A stretch of DNA of 64,000 nt from an uncultured Bacteroidota bacterium (GCA_902583445.1 CACHVZ010000001.1:62001-126000); one strand, 5' to 3'; counted from the first letter of the stretch, positions 9,352-18,027 are shown. A program made the numbers and translations. The notes: generated by a model from the letters alone, not told the origin.

Positions 9352-9370
9352 ATATAGAATTGTTCTAAAT
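9352..9370. promoter_or_regulatory. 19-bp palindromic operator-like box upstream of hemA
   Basis: The sequence ATATAGAATTGTTCTAAAT matches the window consensus ATTTAGAA-nnn-TTCTAAAT at 15 of 16 arm positions. It lies in the 148-bp gap between the DUF393 gene and hemA, about 91 bp before the hemA start. The same box occurs at the iron-uptake promoters nearby, so I infer that the same regulator controls heme synthesis. Its distance from the proximal -7 box leaves activation or a second promoter open. Confidence 0.6.
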
Positions 9371-9409
9371 AGTTGCTAAAAAATATCGTTATAGGTTCAT
9401 AAGTTTTCC

Positions 9410-9805
9410 TTATTCTATGATTCTGCTTTTTAAATCTCCATTAATTATAGGGCATGACTCATATTTTCCAAAAAATTTATACCTGGTAAATGCTACGATA
9501 TCATAAGCAATATTTGATATAAAGGTGGGTAGTATCAGTATTAAGATTCTTATTATAAAAAGCATTTTTACTATTCTCAAGATGTAAAAAACTGCTTTGC
9601 TTTTTTGCAATATAGTACCATCTTTTTTTATTACAGCAACAGAATCAACTTTCAGTACATCTGGGTAGTGAGTTTTTGTAAAATTACTCTGTAGACTAGT
9701 TACATTAAAATGTTCATCTTTGTCTTTATTAAGAATCAACCGAATAAAGAAATTACAAAGTACACATATGCCATCATAGATAATAATTTCACGTTCTTGA
9801 TTCAT
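9410..9805 (-). CDS. DUF393 (DCC family) thiol-disulfide oxidoreductase-like protein
   Basis: A 131-residue protein of the DUF393 family, whose hallmark is an N-terminal DxxCxxC motif in a thioredoxin-like fold. Here it reads YDGICVLCN with C14 and C17. Hydrophobic segments around 75-100 (MLFIIRILILILPTF) suggest membrane association. The true start is probably ATG 9805 (MNQEREIIIYDG), six codons inside the longest frame. It lies on the same strand between the TonB receptor and hemA and could be co-transcribed with either. The substrate is unknown; a redox role in metal or heme handling is only suggested by position. Confidence 0.82.
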   Translation of the reverse strand: MNQEREIIIYDGICVLCNFFIRLILNKDKDEHFNVTSLQSNFTKTHYPDVLKVDSVAVIKKDGTILQKSKAVFYILRIVKMLFIIRILILILPTFISNIAYDIVAFTRYKFFGKYESCPIINGDLKSRIIE

Positions 9806-9844
9806 AGCTACCCAAAAGTACAAGAATTTTTAATTCATAAAAAA

Positions 9845-12058
9845 TTAAAATCGATATTCAAAGCCAGCATAAATTCCGAAAGGATGGCCTGGTCTTAATC
9901 CTGCAGGAGCCCTTGAAACTGCATAATTTTTATCAAAAAGGTTTAACATTTTTGTTCTAAATGTAATATTTGAATTTAAATTATATCTAAAGGATATATC
10001 AAAAATTAAATAAGAAGGTATCTCAACTGAACCATTTGCAACGGTTGAATATTTTCCATTATAATTTCCACTTAAATTAATTTCATATTTATCAGACTGA
10101 AAGCTTATTGAGGAATTTAATTGATGTTGAGGTATATATGGAATCCTATCACCATTATTAACTTCTCCCCATATATCTTGGGTGCTTCCAAAATTGCTTT
10201 GAAATTTTGCATTAGTAAGAGTATAGGAAAGCGAAAAAGGAATAGAAAGTTCATTACTTTCTAATAAATTAGTTCTCAATAAAAATTCAAATCCGTTTAC
10301 TAAAGCTTTACCGGCATTAAAGGGATCCTGCTCTCCAAAACCTCCTGTTGCTGCAAGATCATTACCTAATAGGTTGGTATAGTTATTTTGATAGAAAATC
10401 AATTCTGAATTTATGTTTTTATATGATAGTCTAGTTCCTATCTCTAGATTAACACTCTCCTCAGCTTTTTGTCCAACTGAACTTCCTGGAGGTGAATACC
10501 CCTTGTGTAGTCCTCCAAACATAGAAATTTTATTATTAAAGCTGTAATTTATCCCAATACCGGGTATAAATACTGAAACCTTATTCTGTCTATTTGATAC
10601 CTCATCTTTATTTCTTAGAGGATTTGATTTACCATAATCATCTCTCTCTAACTTTATAGATTCATACCTTATTCCTGGGGTAATCGTTAATCTTTTTGAT
10701 TTGTATTTATACATAATATATGAAGCAAATGAGTTAGCAGAGCTTATTCTATTGCCCTGCGATCCTCTATCTCCATACTCACTGAGTGACAAGAACCCAT
10801 TATTTATATTATATATATCTTCCCACTGAAATCTATCTTCTTCATCATAATGAAACCTAAAACCAATTTCTAAGTCATTGAATGACTCATTTTTCCCATA
10901 CCAATGATAATCAATTTTTGTTTGAACTCCTTTAGACAAATACTCTCTATTATTAGCTTTAACTTTTAAAGAATTATCGGTTTCATTTAACTCTCCTCTT
11001 ACAAGTGAGATATGTCCTGAGTATTGATTTGGGTTTGACAATACCTTTGAAATTTTTTGTGAATCTCCATTATAAACTATATCATCGAGTTTATACCAAT
11101 TTCTTTTAAAACCGTTATGGTAAATATTAGATGTAATTTTAAACCTTTCAGAGAGATTTAATTGATGAGTGATTAAATACTGTGTATGTTCTGCATCCAT
11201 TTTATCTTTTTCTGAACCGGGATATCTTAATAAAGGATTTATATCAAAATCATCTTCTGTTAGACCTAAATAAGTTTCATTTGATATTTCATCATAATAA
11301 TGAAACTTAAATTCTAAACTCTGGGATATTAATAATTGATCTGAGCTATTAAGTCTGATCTTTGATGTTATTTCATTTATATCAAATCCAGTATTTAAGT
11401 TATTACCTAATGCTTTAAATCCATCTGAATTATAGTTTAAATACTCAATCATATATCCAAAATTATCGAAACTATTACCAAATGTTGAATGAAGTTGACC
11501 TGTGTCAAAGCTACCATAACTGGTTGTAATTTTTCCCTTGAAAGATTCTGGTATTTCAGTTGAAACAAAGTTTATAGCTCCGCCGGTTGTATATGGTCCG
11601 TATTGAATTTGACTACTACCTTTTAGAACTTCAACAGCTTGCATCCTAGCTACTGATGGAAAATAGTAAGCAGATGAAGCACTGTAAGGGGCTGGTGAGA
11701 TTAATATACCATCCTCCATTATTGCAATTTTTGAACTTCTTTCAGGTGAAGTACCTCTTATACTAATATTAGGCCTAAGCCCAAAACCATCCTCTTCATA
11801 AAAATTAATACCTGCAATCTTATTTAATGCTCTATGAATATCAGAGAAGTTAAATTCAGCTAGCTCAGTGGTTGATAAAAAATATGCAGCTCCAGTCCTA
11901 TTTTTTGCAACAAATTTATTTCCAAGTATTGTATTTGGTTTAATAATAACTTCATCAAGAGCAGTTATTGAATCAATTTTTAATTGATTTTGTTCTTGAT
12001 TTTGTGAGTATGACAATAATGTAGAAATTAACGTTAGGGTAAATACTATTTTTTTCAT
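9845..12058 (-). CDS. TonB-dependent outer-membrane receptor, probably ferric-chelate (FecA-like)
   Basis: A 737-residue outer-membrane protein with an N-terminal signal peptide (about 1-18). A plug domain spans about 40-155, including the IRGTSPERSSKIAIMEDGI and EVLKGSSQIQYGPYTTGGA segments, and a 22-strand-type barrel ends in a terminal aromatic residue (YRF). It should bring an iron chelate into the periplasm using TonB energy. The plug and barrel resemble ferric-citrate type receptors. It is divergent from a ferric-iron ABC importer, and the 197-bp gap between them carries three copies of the 19-bp box, which supports an iron-repressed uptake locus. The exact siderophore cannot be read from sequence. 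Confidence 0.88.
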   Translation of the reverse strand: MKKIVFTLTLISTLLSYSQNQEQNQLKIDSITALDEVIIKPNTILGNKFVAKNRTGAAYFLSTTELAEFNFSDIHRALNKIAGINFYEEDGFGLRPNISIRGTSPERSSKIAIMEDGILISPAPYSASSAYYFPSVARMQAVEVLKGSSQIQYGPYTTGGAINFVSTEIPESFKGKITTSYGSFDTGQLHSTFGNSFDNFGYMIEYLNYNSDGFKALGNNLNTGFDINEITSKIRLNSSDQLLISQSLEFKFHYYDEISNETYLGLTEDDFDINPLLRYPGSEKDKMDAEHTQYLITHQLNLSERFKITSNIYHNGFKRNWYKLDDIVYNGDSQKISKVLSNPNQYSGHISLVRGELNETDNSLKVKANNREYLSKGVQTKIDYHWYGKNESFNDLEIGFRFHYDEEDRFQWEDIYNINNGFLSLSEYGDRGSQGNRISSANSFASYIMYKYKSKRLTITPGIRYESIKLERDDYGKSNPLRNKDEVSNRQNKVSVFIPGIGINYSFNNKISMFGGLHKGYSPPGSSVGQKAEESVNLEIGTRLSYKNINSELIFYQNNYTNLLGNDLAATGGFGEQDPFNAGKALVNGFEFLLRTNLLESNELSIPFSLSYTLTNAKFQSNFGSTQDIWGEVNNGDRIPYIPQHQLNSSISFQSDKYEINLSGNYNGKYSTVANGSVEIPSYLIFDISFRYNLNSNITFRTKMLNLFDKNYAVSRAPAGLRPGHPFGIYAGFEYRF

Positions 12059-12090
12059 AATTTTCGTTGTGTTTAATTCATGTTTTACAC

Positions 12091-12109
12091 ATTTAGAGCG
12101 GTCCTAAAT
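12091..12109. promoter_or_regulatory. 19-bp palindromic operator-like box (receptor side)
   Basis: ATTTAGAGCGGTCCTAAAT matches 14 of 16 arm positions of the consensus. It begins 33 bp before the TonB receptor start, where a repressor would overlap the promoter of that gene. Confidence 0.55.
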
Positions 12110-12151
12110 AGTCTTTAGAAATAATAAATCTTCATATTAAGATTTGTCACT

Positions 12152-12170
12152 ATTTAGAACCGTTCTAAAT
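12152..12170. promoter_or_regulatory. 19-bp perfect palindromic operator-like box
   Basis: ATTTAGAACCGTTCTAAAT has perfect 8-bp arms around CCG and defines the consensus. It is the middle of three boxes between the divergent receptor and importer genes. Confidence 0.68.
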
Positions 12171-12196
12171 TATACCCTTTCAAATATAAATAATTT

Positions 12197-12215
12197 ATTT
12201 AGAATAGTTCTAAAT
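12197..12215. promoter_or_regulatory. 19-bp perfect palindromic operator-like box (importer side)
   Basis: ATTTAGAATAGTTCTAAAT has perfect 8-bp arms around TAG. It lies 41 bp before the start of the ferric substrate-binding lipoprotein and is the best candidate operator for the importer operon. Confidence 0.68.
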
Positions 12216-12255
12216 AAGAGTATTTTTTTTAATATTGTTGTCTTAAATAGTTTTT

Positions 12256-13275
12256 ATGAAAAAAATAGTATCACTTTTATTCTTATTTATAATTGGATGT
12301 TCTGAGATTCAGGACGAGATGATAGTTAATATATATAGTCAAAGACATTATGATGTAGATCAGTTACAGTATGATAATTTTGAGAAGGAAACTGGAATTA
12401 AAGTAAACGTATTAAAATCAAATGCAGATGAACTTTTGCAAAGAATGAAAAATGAAGGAGAAAGTAGTCCAGCTGACTTATTTATAACTGTTGATGTTGG
12501 AAAGTTATGGCAAGCTTCTGATATGGGATTACTACAAAAGTATAAGGATAATTCTCTGACTGATGGAATTACAGAAAGTCTTTTAGATAAAAATGGCTAT
12601 TGGGTTCCTATAACTTATAGGTCAAGAATAATTGTTTATAGTAATGAAAGAGTGCAAGAAAATGAGTTAACTACATATGAAGGTCTTGCAGATAGTAAAT
12701 GGAAAGGTAGAATTTTAGTTAGATCTTCATCTAATTCATATAACCAAGCTTTATTATCATCACTAGTTGCTAATCTTGGTGAAGAGGATACACAGTCCTG
12801 GACTAATGCACTTGTTTCTAATTTTGCCAGAGACCCTAAAGGAAATGATAGAGATCAAGTAAAGGCAATTGCTGCTGGCCAGGGAGACATAGCAATTGTT
12901 AACTCATATTATATCGGACTGTTATTGTCTTCAGAAAATGAAGAGGAGATTAATGCTGGCAAAGCAATATCAGTTTTCTTTCCAAATCAAGCTGAAGGTG
13001 AAAGAGGATCTCACATAAATGTTTCAGGAATTGCATTGGCGAAGAATTCTCCAAATAAGTCTAATGCTCTTAAGTTGATAAAATACTTGACAAGTGATGA
13101 TGCTCAAAAAACATATGTAAATAATACATTTGAATATTCCGTAAAACCAAATATTGAACCTAATCAAATTGTAAAAGGTTGGGGAAGTTTTAAAATAGAT
13201 CCACTTGACCTAAATATGTTGGGGCAAAAGAGAAAAACTGCGGTTAGTATATTTGACACTGCAGGTTGGAAATAA
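12256..13275 (+). CDS. Ferric iron ABC transporter substrate-binding lipoprotein (FutA/FbpA-like)
   Basis: A 339-residue periplasmic binding protein that should capture ferric iron and deliver it to the permease encoded next. A lipobox IIGC places the lipidated cysteine at C15. The family's iron ligands are visible: Tyr in the NIYSQRHYD segment (Y27, Y32) and the paired tyrosines of NSYYIG (Y218, Y219). The RSSSNSYNQALLSS segment (157-170) is also characteristic. It starts a three-gene operon (12256-15826) and sits 41 bp downstream of a perfect 19-bp box. Specificity for iron rather than another cation or sulfate is inferred from the tyrosines and the context. Confidence 0.92.
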   Translation: MKKIVSLLFLFIIGCSEIQDEMIVNIYSQRHYDVDQLQYDNFEKETGIKVNVLKSNADELLQRMKNEGESSPADLFITVDVGKLWQASDMGLLQKYKDNSLTDGITESLLDKNGYWVPITYRSRIIVYSNERVQENELTTYEGLADSKWKGRILVRSSSNSYNQALLSSLVANLGEEDTQSWTNALVSNFARDPKGNDRDQVKAIAAGQGDIAIVNSYYIGLLLSSENEEEINAGKAISVFFPNQAEGERGSHINVSGIALAKNSPNKSNALKLIKYLTSDDAQKTYVNNTFEYSVKPNIEPNQIVKGWGSFKIDPLDLNMLGQKRKTAVSIFDTAGWK

Positions 13276-13293
13276 ATTATATAAGCTCGAATA

Positions 13294-14874
13294 ATGAGTG
13301 TTAAATCATTAACATTAATAATCTCAGTTATATTAATATGTCCATTGATATACTTAATCTATAGTGTTTTTGGTTTAAACCTTGATAATTTTATCTATTT
13401 ATGGAACAACCTTCTTCTTAACTACTCTTTTAACACTTTGTATCTGGTTATCCTTACTTCAATTTTTTCTTTGATACTCGGGGTAATTCCAGCATGGTTT
13501 ATCTCAACTTCGGATTTTAAAGCAAAACCCCTTTTTGATATATTTTTGTTTCTTCCACTAGCTATACCGTCTTATATTATAGCATTTACATATAGTGACA
13601 TATTGAGTTACACTGGACCACTGCAAAGTTTAATTAGAAAGTCTTATCCAAGTATTTACCCATATTTTAATCATGACTATCTTCAAATTGAAATTTTATC
13701 AGTCTTGATGGCTCTTGTTTTATACCCATATATTTATACTGCATGTAGAATCTCATTTTCTCTAATTGGATCTAACTATATAAAAATTGCTAGGAATCTT
13801 GGGATGTCTCAACTAAAAACTTTTTTTAAAATTATAATTCCAATTTCAAGAGTATCAATTTTTTCAGGTCTTTTTTTAGTGATTATGGAAGTTCTAAATG
13901 AATATGGTGCAGTTAAATATTTTGGAGTTAACACCTTTACAAGTGGAATTTTTAGATCATGGTACTCAATGGAAGACGTTAATACTGCCTCAATACTTGC
14001 AGTCTGTTTATTAATAATTGTTTCGTTTTTTTTCATTCTAGAGAGATATTCAAGTTCTAGATACAATTATAATTATAAACCAAATGATGATACATCAGGC
14101 AATTACAGTTTAAGTAAATCATCAAAGGGTCTTATTTATTTTATATGTTTAATTCCTTTCTTACTTGGATTTTTTATACCTGTAATTTATATTCTAAGAA
14201 ATACCATTGACACATTTGCTTCAGTAGATCTTAATGAGTTATCTACTTTATCATTTAATTCATTTTTTTTAGCTTTAATTTCATCTTTTATAATCTTAAT
14301 AATCGCAATTCTATTTCAATTTTTTAAAAAAATATCAAAAAGTAAAACCATATTCTTTTTCAGTGAAATAGTTTCTTTAACCTACGCACTTCCTGGAGCA
14401 GTAATTGCATTATCACTAATTCTTATTATTTCTGCATTTTCAAATATTTTTGGAATCTCAATTATGTTTGGCTCACTAACTGTACTTGTATATGCATATG
14501 TAATGAGATACATGGCAGTTGGAATATCTCCTTTGAAATCTAGTTTTGAAAAACATCCTGAATCATTTGATCAAACAGGAAGAAACCTGGGTATGACCAA
14601 CTACAAAATTTTTAGTAAGATTCATTTACCAATTAATAAGACCTCTATCTTAATTGCATTTATTTTATGTTTTGTTGACATAATAAAAGAGCTCCCAATT
14701 ACACTTATACTTAGGCCATTTAATTTTGATACACTAGCTGTGAAAACATATGAATACGCAATTGAAGAGATGATTGCAAAATCATCTATATACTCTCTAG
14801 TAATAATTTTATTTGGTACGGTATTATTAATATTTTTGAGGAAAATAATCAATAAGAGTATTAATGTATCTTAA
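13294..14874 (+). CDS. Ferric iron ABC transporter permease (fused double-domain, FbpB-like)
   Basis: A 526-residue inner-membrane permease with two homologous halves, as in FbpB/SfuB-type iron permeases. Each half has several predicted transmembrane helices and an ATPase-contact loop: ARNLGMSQLKTFFKIIIPI near residue 165 and GRNLGMTNYKIFSKIHLPI near 429. It lies 18 bp after the binding protein and overlaps the ATPase gene by 11 bp, so the three are one operon. The arrangement of one permease with two halves implies that it works as a single chain with two ATPase copies. Confidence 0.92.
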   Translation: MSVKSLTLIISVILICPLIYLIYSVFGLNLDNFIYLWNNLLLNYSFNTLYLVILTSIFSLILGVIPAWFISTSDFKAKPLFDIFLFLPLAIPSYIIAFTYSDILSYTGPLQSLIRKSYPSIYPYFNHDYLQIEILSVLMALVLYPYIYTACRISFSLIGSNYIKIARNLGMSQLKTFFKIIIPISRVSIFSGLFLVIMEVLNEYGAVKYFGVNTFTSGIFRSWYSMEDVNTASILAVCLLIIVSFFFILERYSSSRYNYNYKPNDDTSGNYSLSKSSKGLIYFICLIPFLLGFFIPVIYILRNTIDTFASVDLNELSTLSFNSFFLALISSFIILIIAILFQFFKKISKSKTIFFFSEIVSLTYALPGAVIALSLILIISAFSNIFGISIMFGSLTVLVYAYVMRYMAVGISPLKSSFEKHPESFDQTGRNLGMTNYKIFSKIHLPINKTSILIAFILCFVDIIKELPITLILRPFNFDTLAVKTYEYAIEEMIAKSSIYSLVIILFGTVLLIFLRKIINKSINVS

Positions 14875-15826
14875 CATTCAAAAACTAGTTAAATATTACA
14901 ATAAGGATAATCCGATTATTAAAGAATTGGATTTCTCTGTTAAAAAAGGTGAGTTTGTTTCTTTTATAGGTGAAAGTGGTTCAGGGAAAACAACATTTCT
15001 TAAATGTTTAGCAGGTCTTGAAAAAATAAACTCAGGAATAATAACTCTAAACAATAAGATTTTAAATGATAAAGATATATTTATAAAACCTCATCTTAGA
15101 AAAATTGGTTTTATTTTTCAAGATTACCCATTATTCCCTCATTTAAATACTTTAAATAATATTAAAATAAATTTAAATGAATCCTATTTTGCAAATATTG
15201 ATTACTATTTAGACTTAATGGGATTAAGTAATCTTTTGAAAAGATTTCCTCATGAATTATCAGGAGGAGAGCAACAAAGAGTTTCAATAGCAAGAGCCCT
15301 TGTAAGAGAGCCTGATCTTCTTTTAATGGATGAGCCATTTAGTAATCTAGACTCTGCTATTAAATCCAAGATTCAGAATGAGATTTATAAGATTTTAAAA
15401 AAAACCAACACAACAACTATTCTTGTAACTCATGATATTAAAGATACTTTTGACATTTCTGATAAGCTACTAGTTTTTAAGGCAGGAATAGCTCAACAAT
15501 TTGATAATCCAGAGGAGATGTATTGTAACCCTGCAAATTGTTACTGCGCAAAAATCCTTGGAGAGCTCAATCAGATTCAAATTGAAAATAAGGATTTTTA
15601 CATTAGACCTGAAAAAATAAAAATCGTTAAAGATTCTAAGTATAAAGTGAAGGTTGAAAAAATTTCTTTTATTGGTAAAGAGTACAAAATCGAGGCTACT
15701 TTAAATGGTGATATAATTCACTTCTTTAGTAACAACAATATTTCAAGTTCTAACGACTTATTTATTGATTTTAACAAAAATGATTTATTAGAATTTGATA
15801 AAAGGTGTAGTAACTACTTCACATAG
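14864..15826 (+). CDS. Ferric iron ABC transporter ATP-binding protein (FbpC-like)
   Basis: A 320-residue ATPase that powers the adjacent ferric permease. It has Walker A GESGSGKTT (36-44), a Q-loop in IFQDYPLFPHL, the signature LSGGEQQRVSIARAL, Walker B LLLMDEPFSNLD and the switch histidine VTHD. A C-terminal domain of about 90 residues after the nucleotide-binding core resembles the regulatory OB-type extensions of this subfamily. The start ATG at 14864 lies inside the permease reading frame. Two box-like palindromes occur just after its stop but appear to serve the next small gene. Confidence 0.93.
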   Translation: MYLNIQKLVKYYNKDNPIIKELDFSVKKGEFVSFIGESGSGKTTFLKCLAGLEKINSGIITLNNKILNDKDIFIKPHLRKIGFIFQDYPLFPHLNTLNNIKINLNESYFANIDYYLDLMGLSNLLKRFPHELSGGEQQRVSIARALVREPDLLLMDEPFSNLDSAIKSKIQNEIYKILKKTNTTTILVTHDIKDTFDISDKLLVFKAGIAQQFDNPEEMYCNPANCYCAKILGELNQIQIENKDFYIRPEKIKIVKDSKYKVKVEKISFIGKEYKIEATLNGDIIHFFSNNNISSSNDLFIDFNKNDLLEFDKRCSNYFT

Positions 15827-15840
15827 AATATTGATATCTT

Positions 15841-15859
15841 ATTTATAACCATTATAAAT
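15841..15859. promoter_or_regulatory. 19-bp perfect palindrome, variant iron-type box 1 of 40-aa gene
   Basis: ATTTATAACCATTATAAAT is a perfect palindrome with 8-bp arms around CCA. It differs from the window consensus by a symmetric G-to-T change in each arm. It lies 68 bp before the 40-codon Cys/His-rich gene. Confidence 0.5.
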
Positions 15860-15874
15860 TACTGTAAATGAGTA

Positions 15875-15893
15875 ATTTATAATCATTCTAAGG
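15875..15893. promoter_or_regulatory. 19-bp variant box 2 of 40-aa gene
   Basis: ATTTATAATCATTCTAAGG matches 13 of 16 consensus arm positions and lies 34 bp centre to centre from box 1. It ends 33 bp before the small gene. The right half of box 1 and the left half of box 2 also form a 13-bp inverted repeat (15851-15883). Confidence 0.45.
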
Positions 15894-15926
15894 TTTATTT
15901 GCACTAATTTTATAAAAAATATAAAG

Positions 15927-16049
15927 ATGATTCAAACAGTTAATACATGCGTAAATTGTACAAACATGACAGAGTCATTAGTCTGTGCAAAACATAATGT
16001 GAAGGTTGAAGTTAATAATATATGTGGTGATCACGTTGTTATTGATTAA
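15927..16049 (+). CDS. 40-residue Cys/His-rich putative metal-binding protein
   Basis: A short open frame of 40 codons that I do not recognise as a named family. Its cysteines and histidines are regularly placed: C8-V-N-C11, then C20-A-K-H23, then C33-G-D-H36. The spacing CxxC-x8-CxxH-x9-CxxH could hold one or two zinc or iron ions, or a small Fe-S site. There is no signal peptide or hydrophobic segment, so it should be cytoplasmic. It follows the ferric importer and is preceded by two 19-bp boxes of the putative iron regulon. Coding is supported by the dense ligand pattern and placement; function is unknown. Confidence 0.68.
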   Translation: MIQTVNTCVNCTNMTESLVCAKHNVKVEVNNICGDHVVID

Positions 16050-16170
16050 TCTTTCATAGGCATCTAATTTTACGATTTTTATTTTTGTCACTTGTCTATC
16101 TATTTATAGTTAGTCACTTACCTTGTGGCAAAACTTTTAATATATTTACTCTGTAAATAATTGATTAGTT

Positions 16171-17616
16171 ATGTTCCAGAATAAAATGTCATTGAGATTG
16201 AGAATATTTATCTCAATGATTCTATTGGTATTTACAGCAACTTTGCTTGTTCTTGGATCGACATACTATCAGTATAGAACAGAGTCTGACCAGTATAACT
16301 CATACAGACAAGAAAGAAAGGAAAGTCAATTAAAAAGACAGATAAACTATATAGTAAATAAATACAATCTTTCAGAAAATTATGATCTTTGGGAAGATTA
16401 TCAATCTGATTTTGAAGAAATAACACGAATTCATAGTGTTGAATATTCAATATTTAAAATTGATGGAACCCCTCTTTTCTACTCTTATCTTCCTCTAGAT
16501 GTGATATCTAACAATTATTCTTTAGATAGTGATTTTTCAAGAATGTTAGTTTCTAATGAAGAGGGTAAATTTACATCAGAGAACTCTACTGATGTTGGAA
16601 AGTTTCAGGCTTCTTACAGTGTTTTAAAAGATGACAAAGGAATAAAATATGCAATTTTATTTTTTCCATATTTTCAAGATGTATCATTTGCTGAAAGTGA
16701 ATTAAACGTATTCCTTTCTACCCTTTACCAAATTTATTTTATAATGCTTGTTGTTGCAATTGTATTGGCCTATTTTATTTCAAGATTTGTCACTAGGTCA
16801 ATTGAAACAATAAGGTTAAAAATTGGTCAAGCTGGATTATTAAAAAAGAATGAAAAAATATATCTAAAAAATCCAACTAAAGAAATTGATAGCCTTGTTA
16901 ACTCCTATAATAAAATGATTGATGATTTAGAGGATAGTGCCCAGAAATTAGCTAAAACTGAGAGAGAGCAAGCTTGGCAAGAAATGGCCAAACAGGTAGC
17001 TCATGAAATTAAAAACCCATTAACACCTATGAGGCTAACTGTGCAAAGTTTTCAAAAAAATAGTGGAATAGTGTCTAATGGTGAAAAAAATAAACTTAAT
17101 GATTTTTGTGACACATTAATTGAGCAGATTGACACAATGAGTAATGTTGCAACATCATTTTCAGATTTTGCTACTCTTCCAAAAACTCAGCTAGAAAAAA
17201 CTGATGTGGTTGAAGCTACGAAAAAAGCTGTTGAAATATTTGAGCAAAACAATATAACTTTTGAGACACTAAGTGATAGTATTTTTATAAAGTTAGATAA
17301 AGCTCAGTGGATAAGAGTAATGACAAACTTGATCAAAAATAGTATACAGGCTATACCTTATGGTAGAGAGCCTGATATATTAGTTAAAATATCTGAAAAC
17401 TCAAATAACGTAAAAGTTTTAGTGTCTGACAATGGACTTGGAGTTTCAAAAAGCAATCGCGAAAAGATATTTGAGCCAAAGTTTACAACAAAATCTGATG
17501 GTATGGGTCTTGGTCTTGGTATTGTAAGAAATATTATAAGTTCTCACAGAGGAAAAATTTCCTATAAATCAAAAAACAATAAGGGAACAGACTTTACTAT
17601 TACTCTGCCAAAGTAG
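16171..17616 (+). CDS. Membrane sensor histidine kinase (NtrY-like)
   Basis: A 481-residue kinase with transmembrane helices at about 9-31 and 185-205 bounding an extracytoplasmic sensor region of some 150 residues, then a HAMP-like linker. The phospho-accepting histidine is H278 in QVAHEIKNPLTPMRLTVQSF, the NtrY-type H-box. The ATPase domain has the N-box NLIKNSIQA, DNGLGV and GMGLGLGIV. No response regulator lies beside it, so its partner is encoded elsewhere. Its stop codon abuts that of the convergent bacilliredoxin gene. The signal is not identifiable. Confidence 0.88.
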   Translation: MFQNKMSLRLRIFISMILLVFTATLLVLGSTYYQYRTESDQYNSYRQERKESQLKRQINYIVNKYNLSENYDLWEDYQSDFEEITRIHSVEYSIFKIDGTPLFYSYLPLDVISNNYSLDSDFSRMLVSNEEGKFTSENSTDVGKFQASYSVLKDDKGIKYAILFFPYFQDVSFAESELNVFLSTLYQIYFIMLVVAIVLAYFISRFVTRSIETIRLKIGQAGLLKKNEKIYLKNPTKEIDSLVNSYNKMIDDLEDSAQKLAKTEREQAWQEMAKQVAHEIKNPLTPMRLTVQSFQKNSGIVSNGEKNKLNDFCDTLIEQIDTMSNVATSFSDFATLPKTQLEKTDVVEATKKAVEIFEQNNITFETLSDSIFIKLDKAQWIRVMTNLIKNSIQAIPYGREPDILVKISENSNNVKVLVSDNGLGVSKSNREKIFEPKFTTKSDGMGLGLGIVRNIISSHRGKISYKSKNNKGTDFTITLPK

Positions 17617-18027
17617 CTAGCAGAATTCGTTATAAGCTTGAACTAAATTTTCAGAAATTAAATTAGCATCTCTTCCTTCTATATGATGTCTTTCAACCAT
17701 ATGAACTAATTCTCCGTCTTTAAAAAGAGCTATAGATGGAGATGAAGGGGGAAATGGTAACATTTCTTCTCTTGCAGCCTTAGTTGCATCAATATCAAAT
17801 CCTGCAAAAACTGTATAAAGATTATTAGGAATAGACTCATTTGATAAAGACATAATTACTCCAGGTCTTGCATTTCTTGCAGCACATCCACAAACTGAGT
17901 TGACAACAATTAGAGTTGTTCCAGACTTAGTTATAGCATTTTTAACATCTTCTGGTGAGATAAGTTCTGAAAAACCTGAATTAGTAAGTTCAAGTTTAAA
18001 TGGTTTGACAATTTCTTCTGGATACAT
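17617..18027 (-). CDS. BrxA/BrxB family bacilliredoxin (DUF1094)
   Basis: A 136-residue thioredoxin-like protein of the YphP/YqiW family. The family's CxC active site is present as NSVCGCAARNARPG (C46 and C48). In Firmicutes these proteins remove bacillithiol from mixed disulfides; many Bacteroidota also carry members. The PFPPSSPSIALFKDGELVHM region supplies the cis-proline side of the fold. It stands alone on the minus strand, convergent with the histidine kinase. Confidence 0.9.
   Translation of the reverse strand: MYPEEIVKPFKLELTNSGFSELISPEDVKNAITKSGTTLIVVNSVCGCAARNARPGVIMSLSNESIPNNLYTVFAGFDIDATKAAREEMLPFPPSSPSIALFKDGELVHMVERHHIEGRDANLISENLVQAYNEFC

Noticed and set aside
15851-15883. 13-bp inverted repeat considered as an intrinsic terminator of the ferric importer operon
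   Set aside because: It is almost pure A/T with no following T-run, and it is produced by the facing halves of two 19-bp boxes. Regulatory boxes explain it better.
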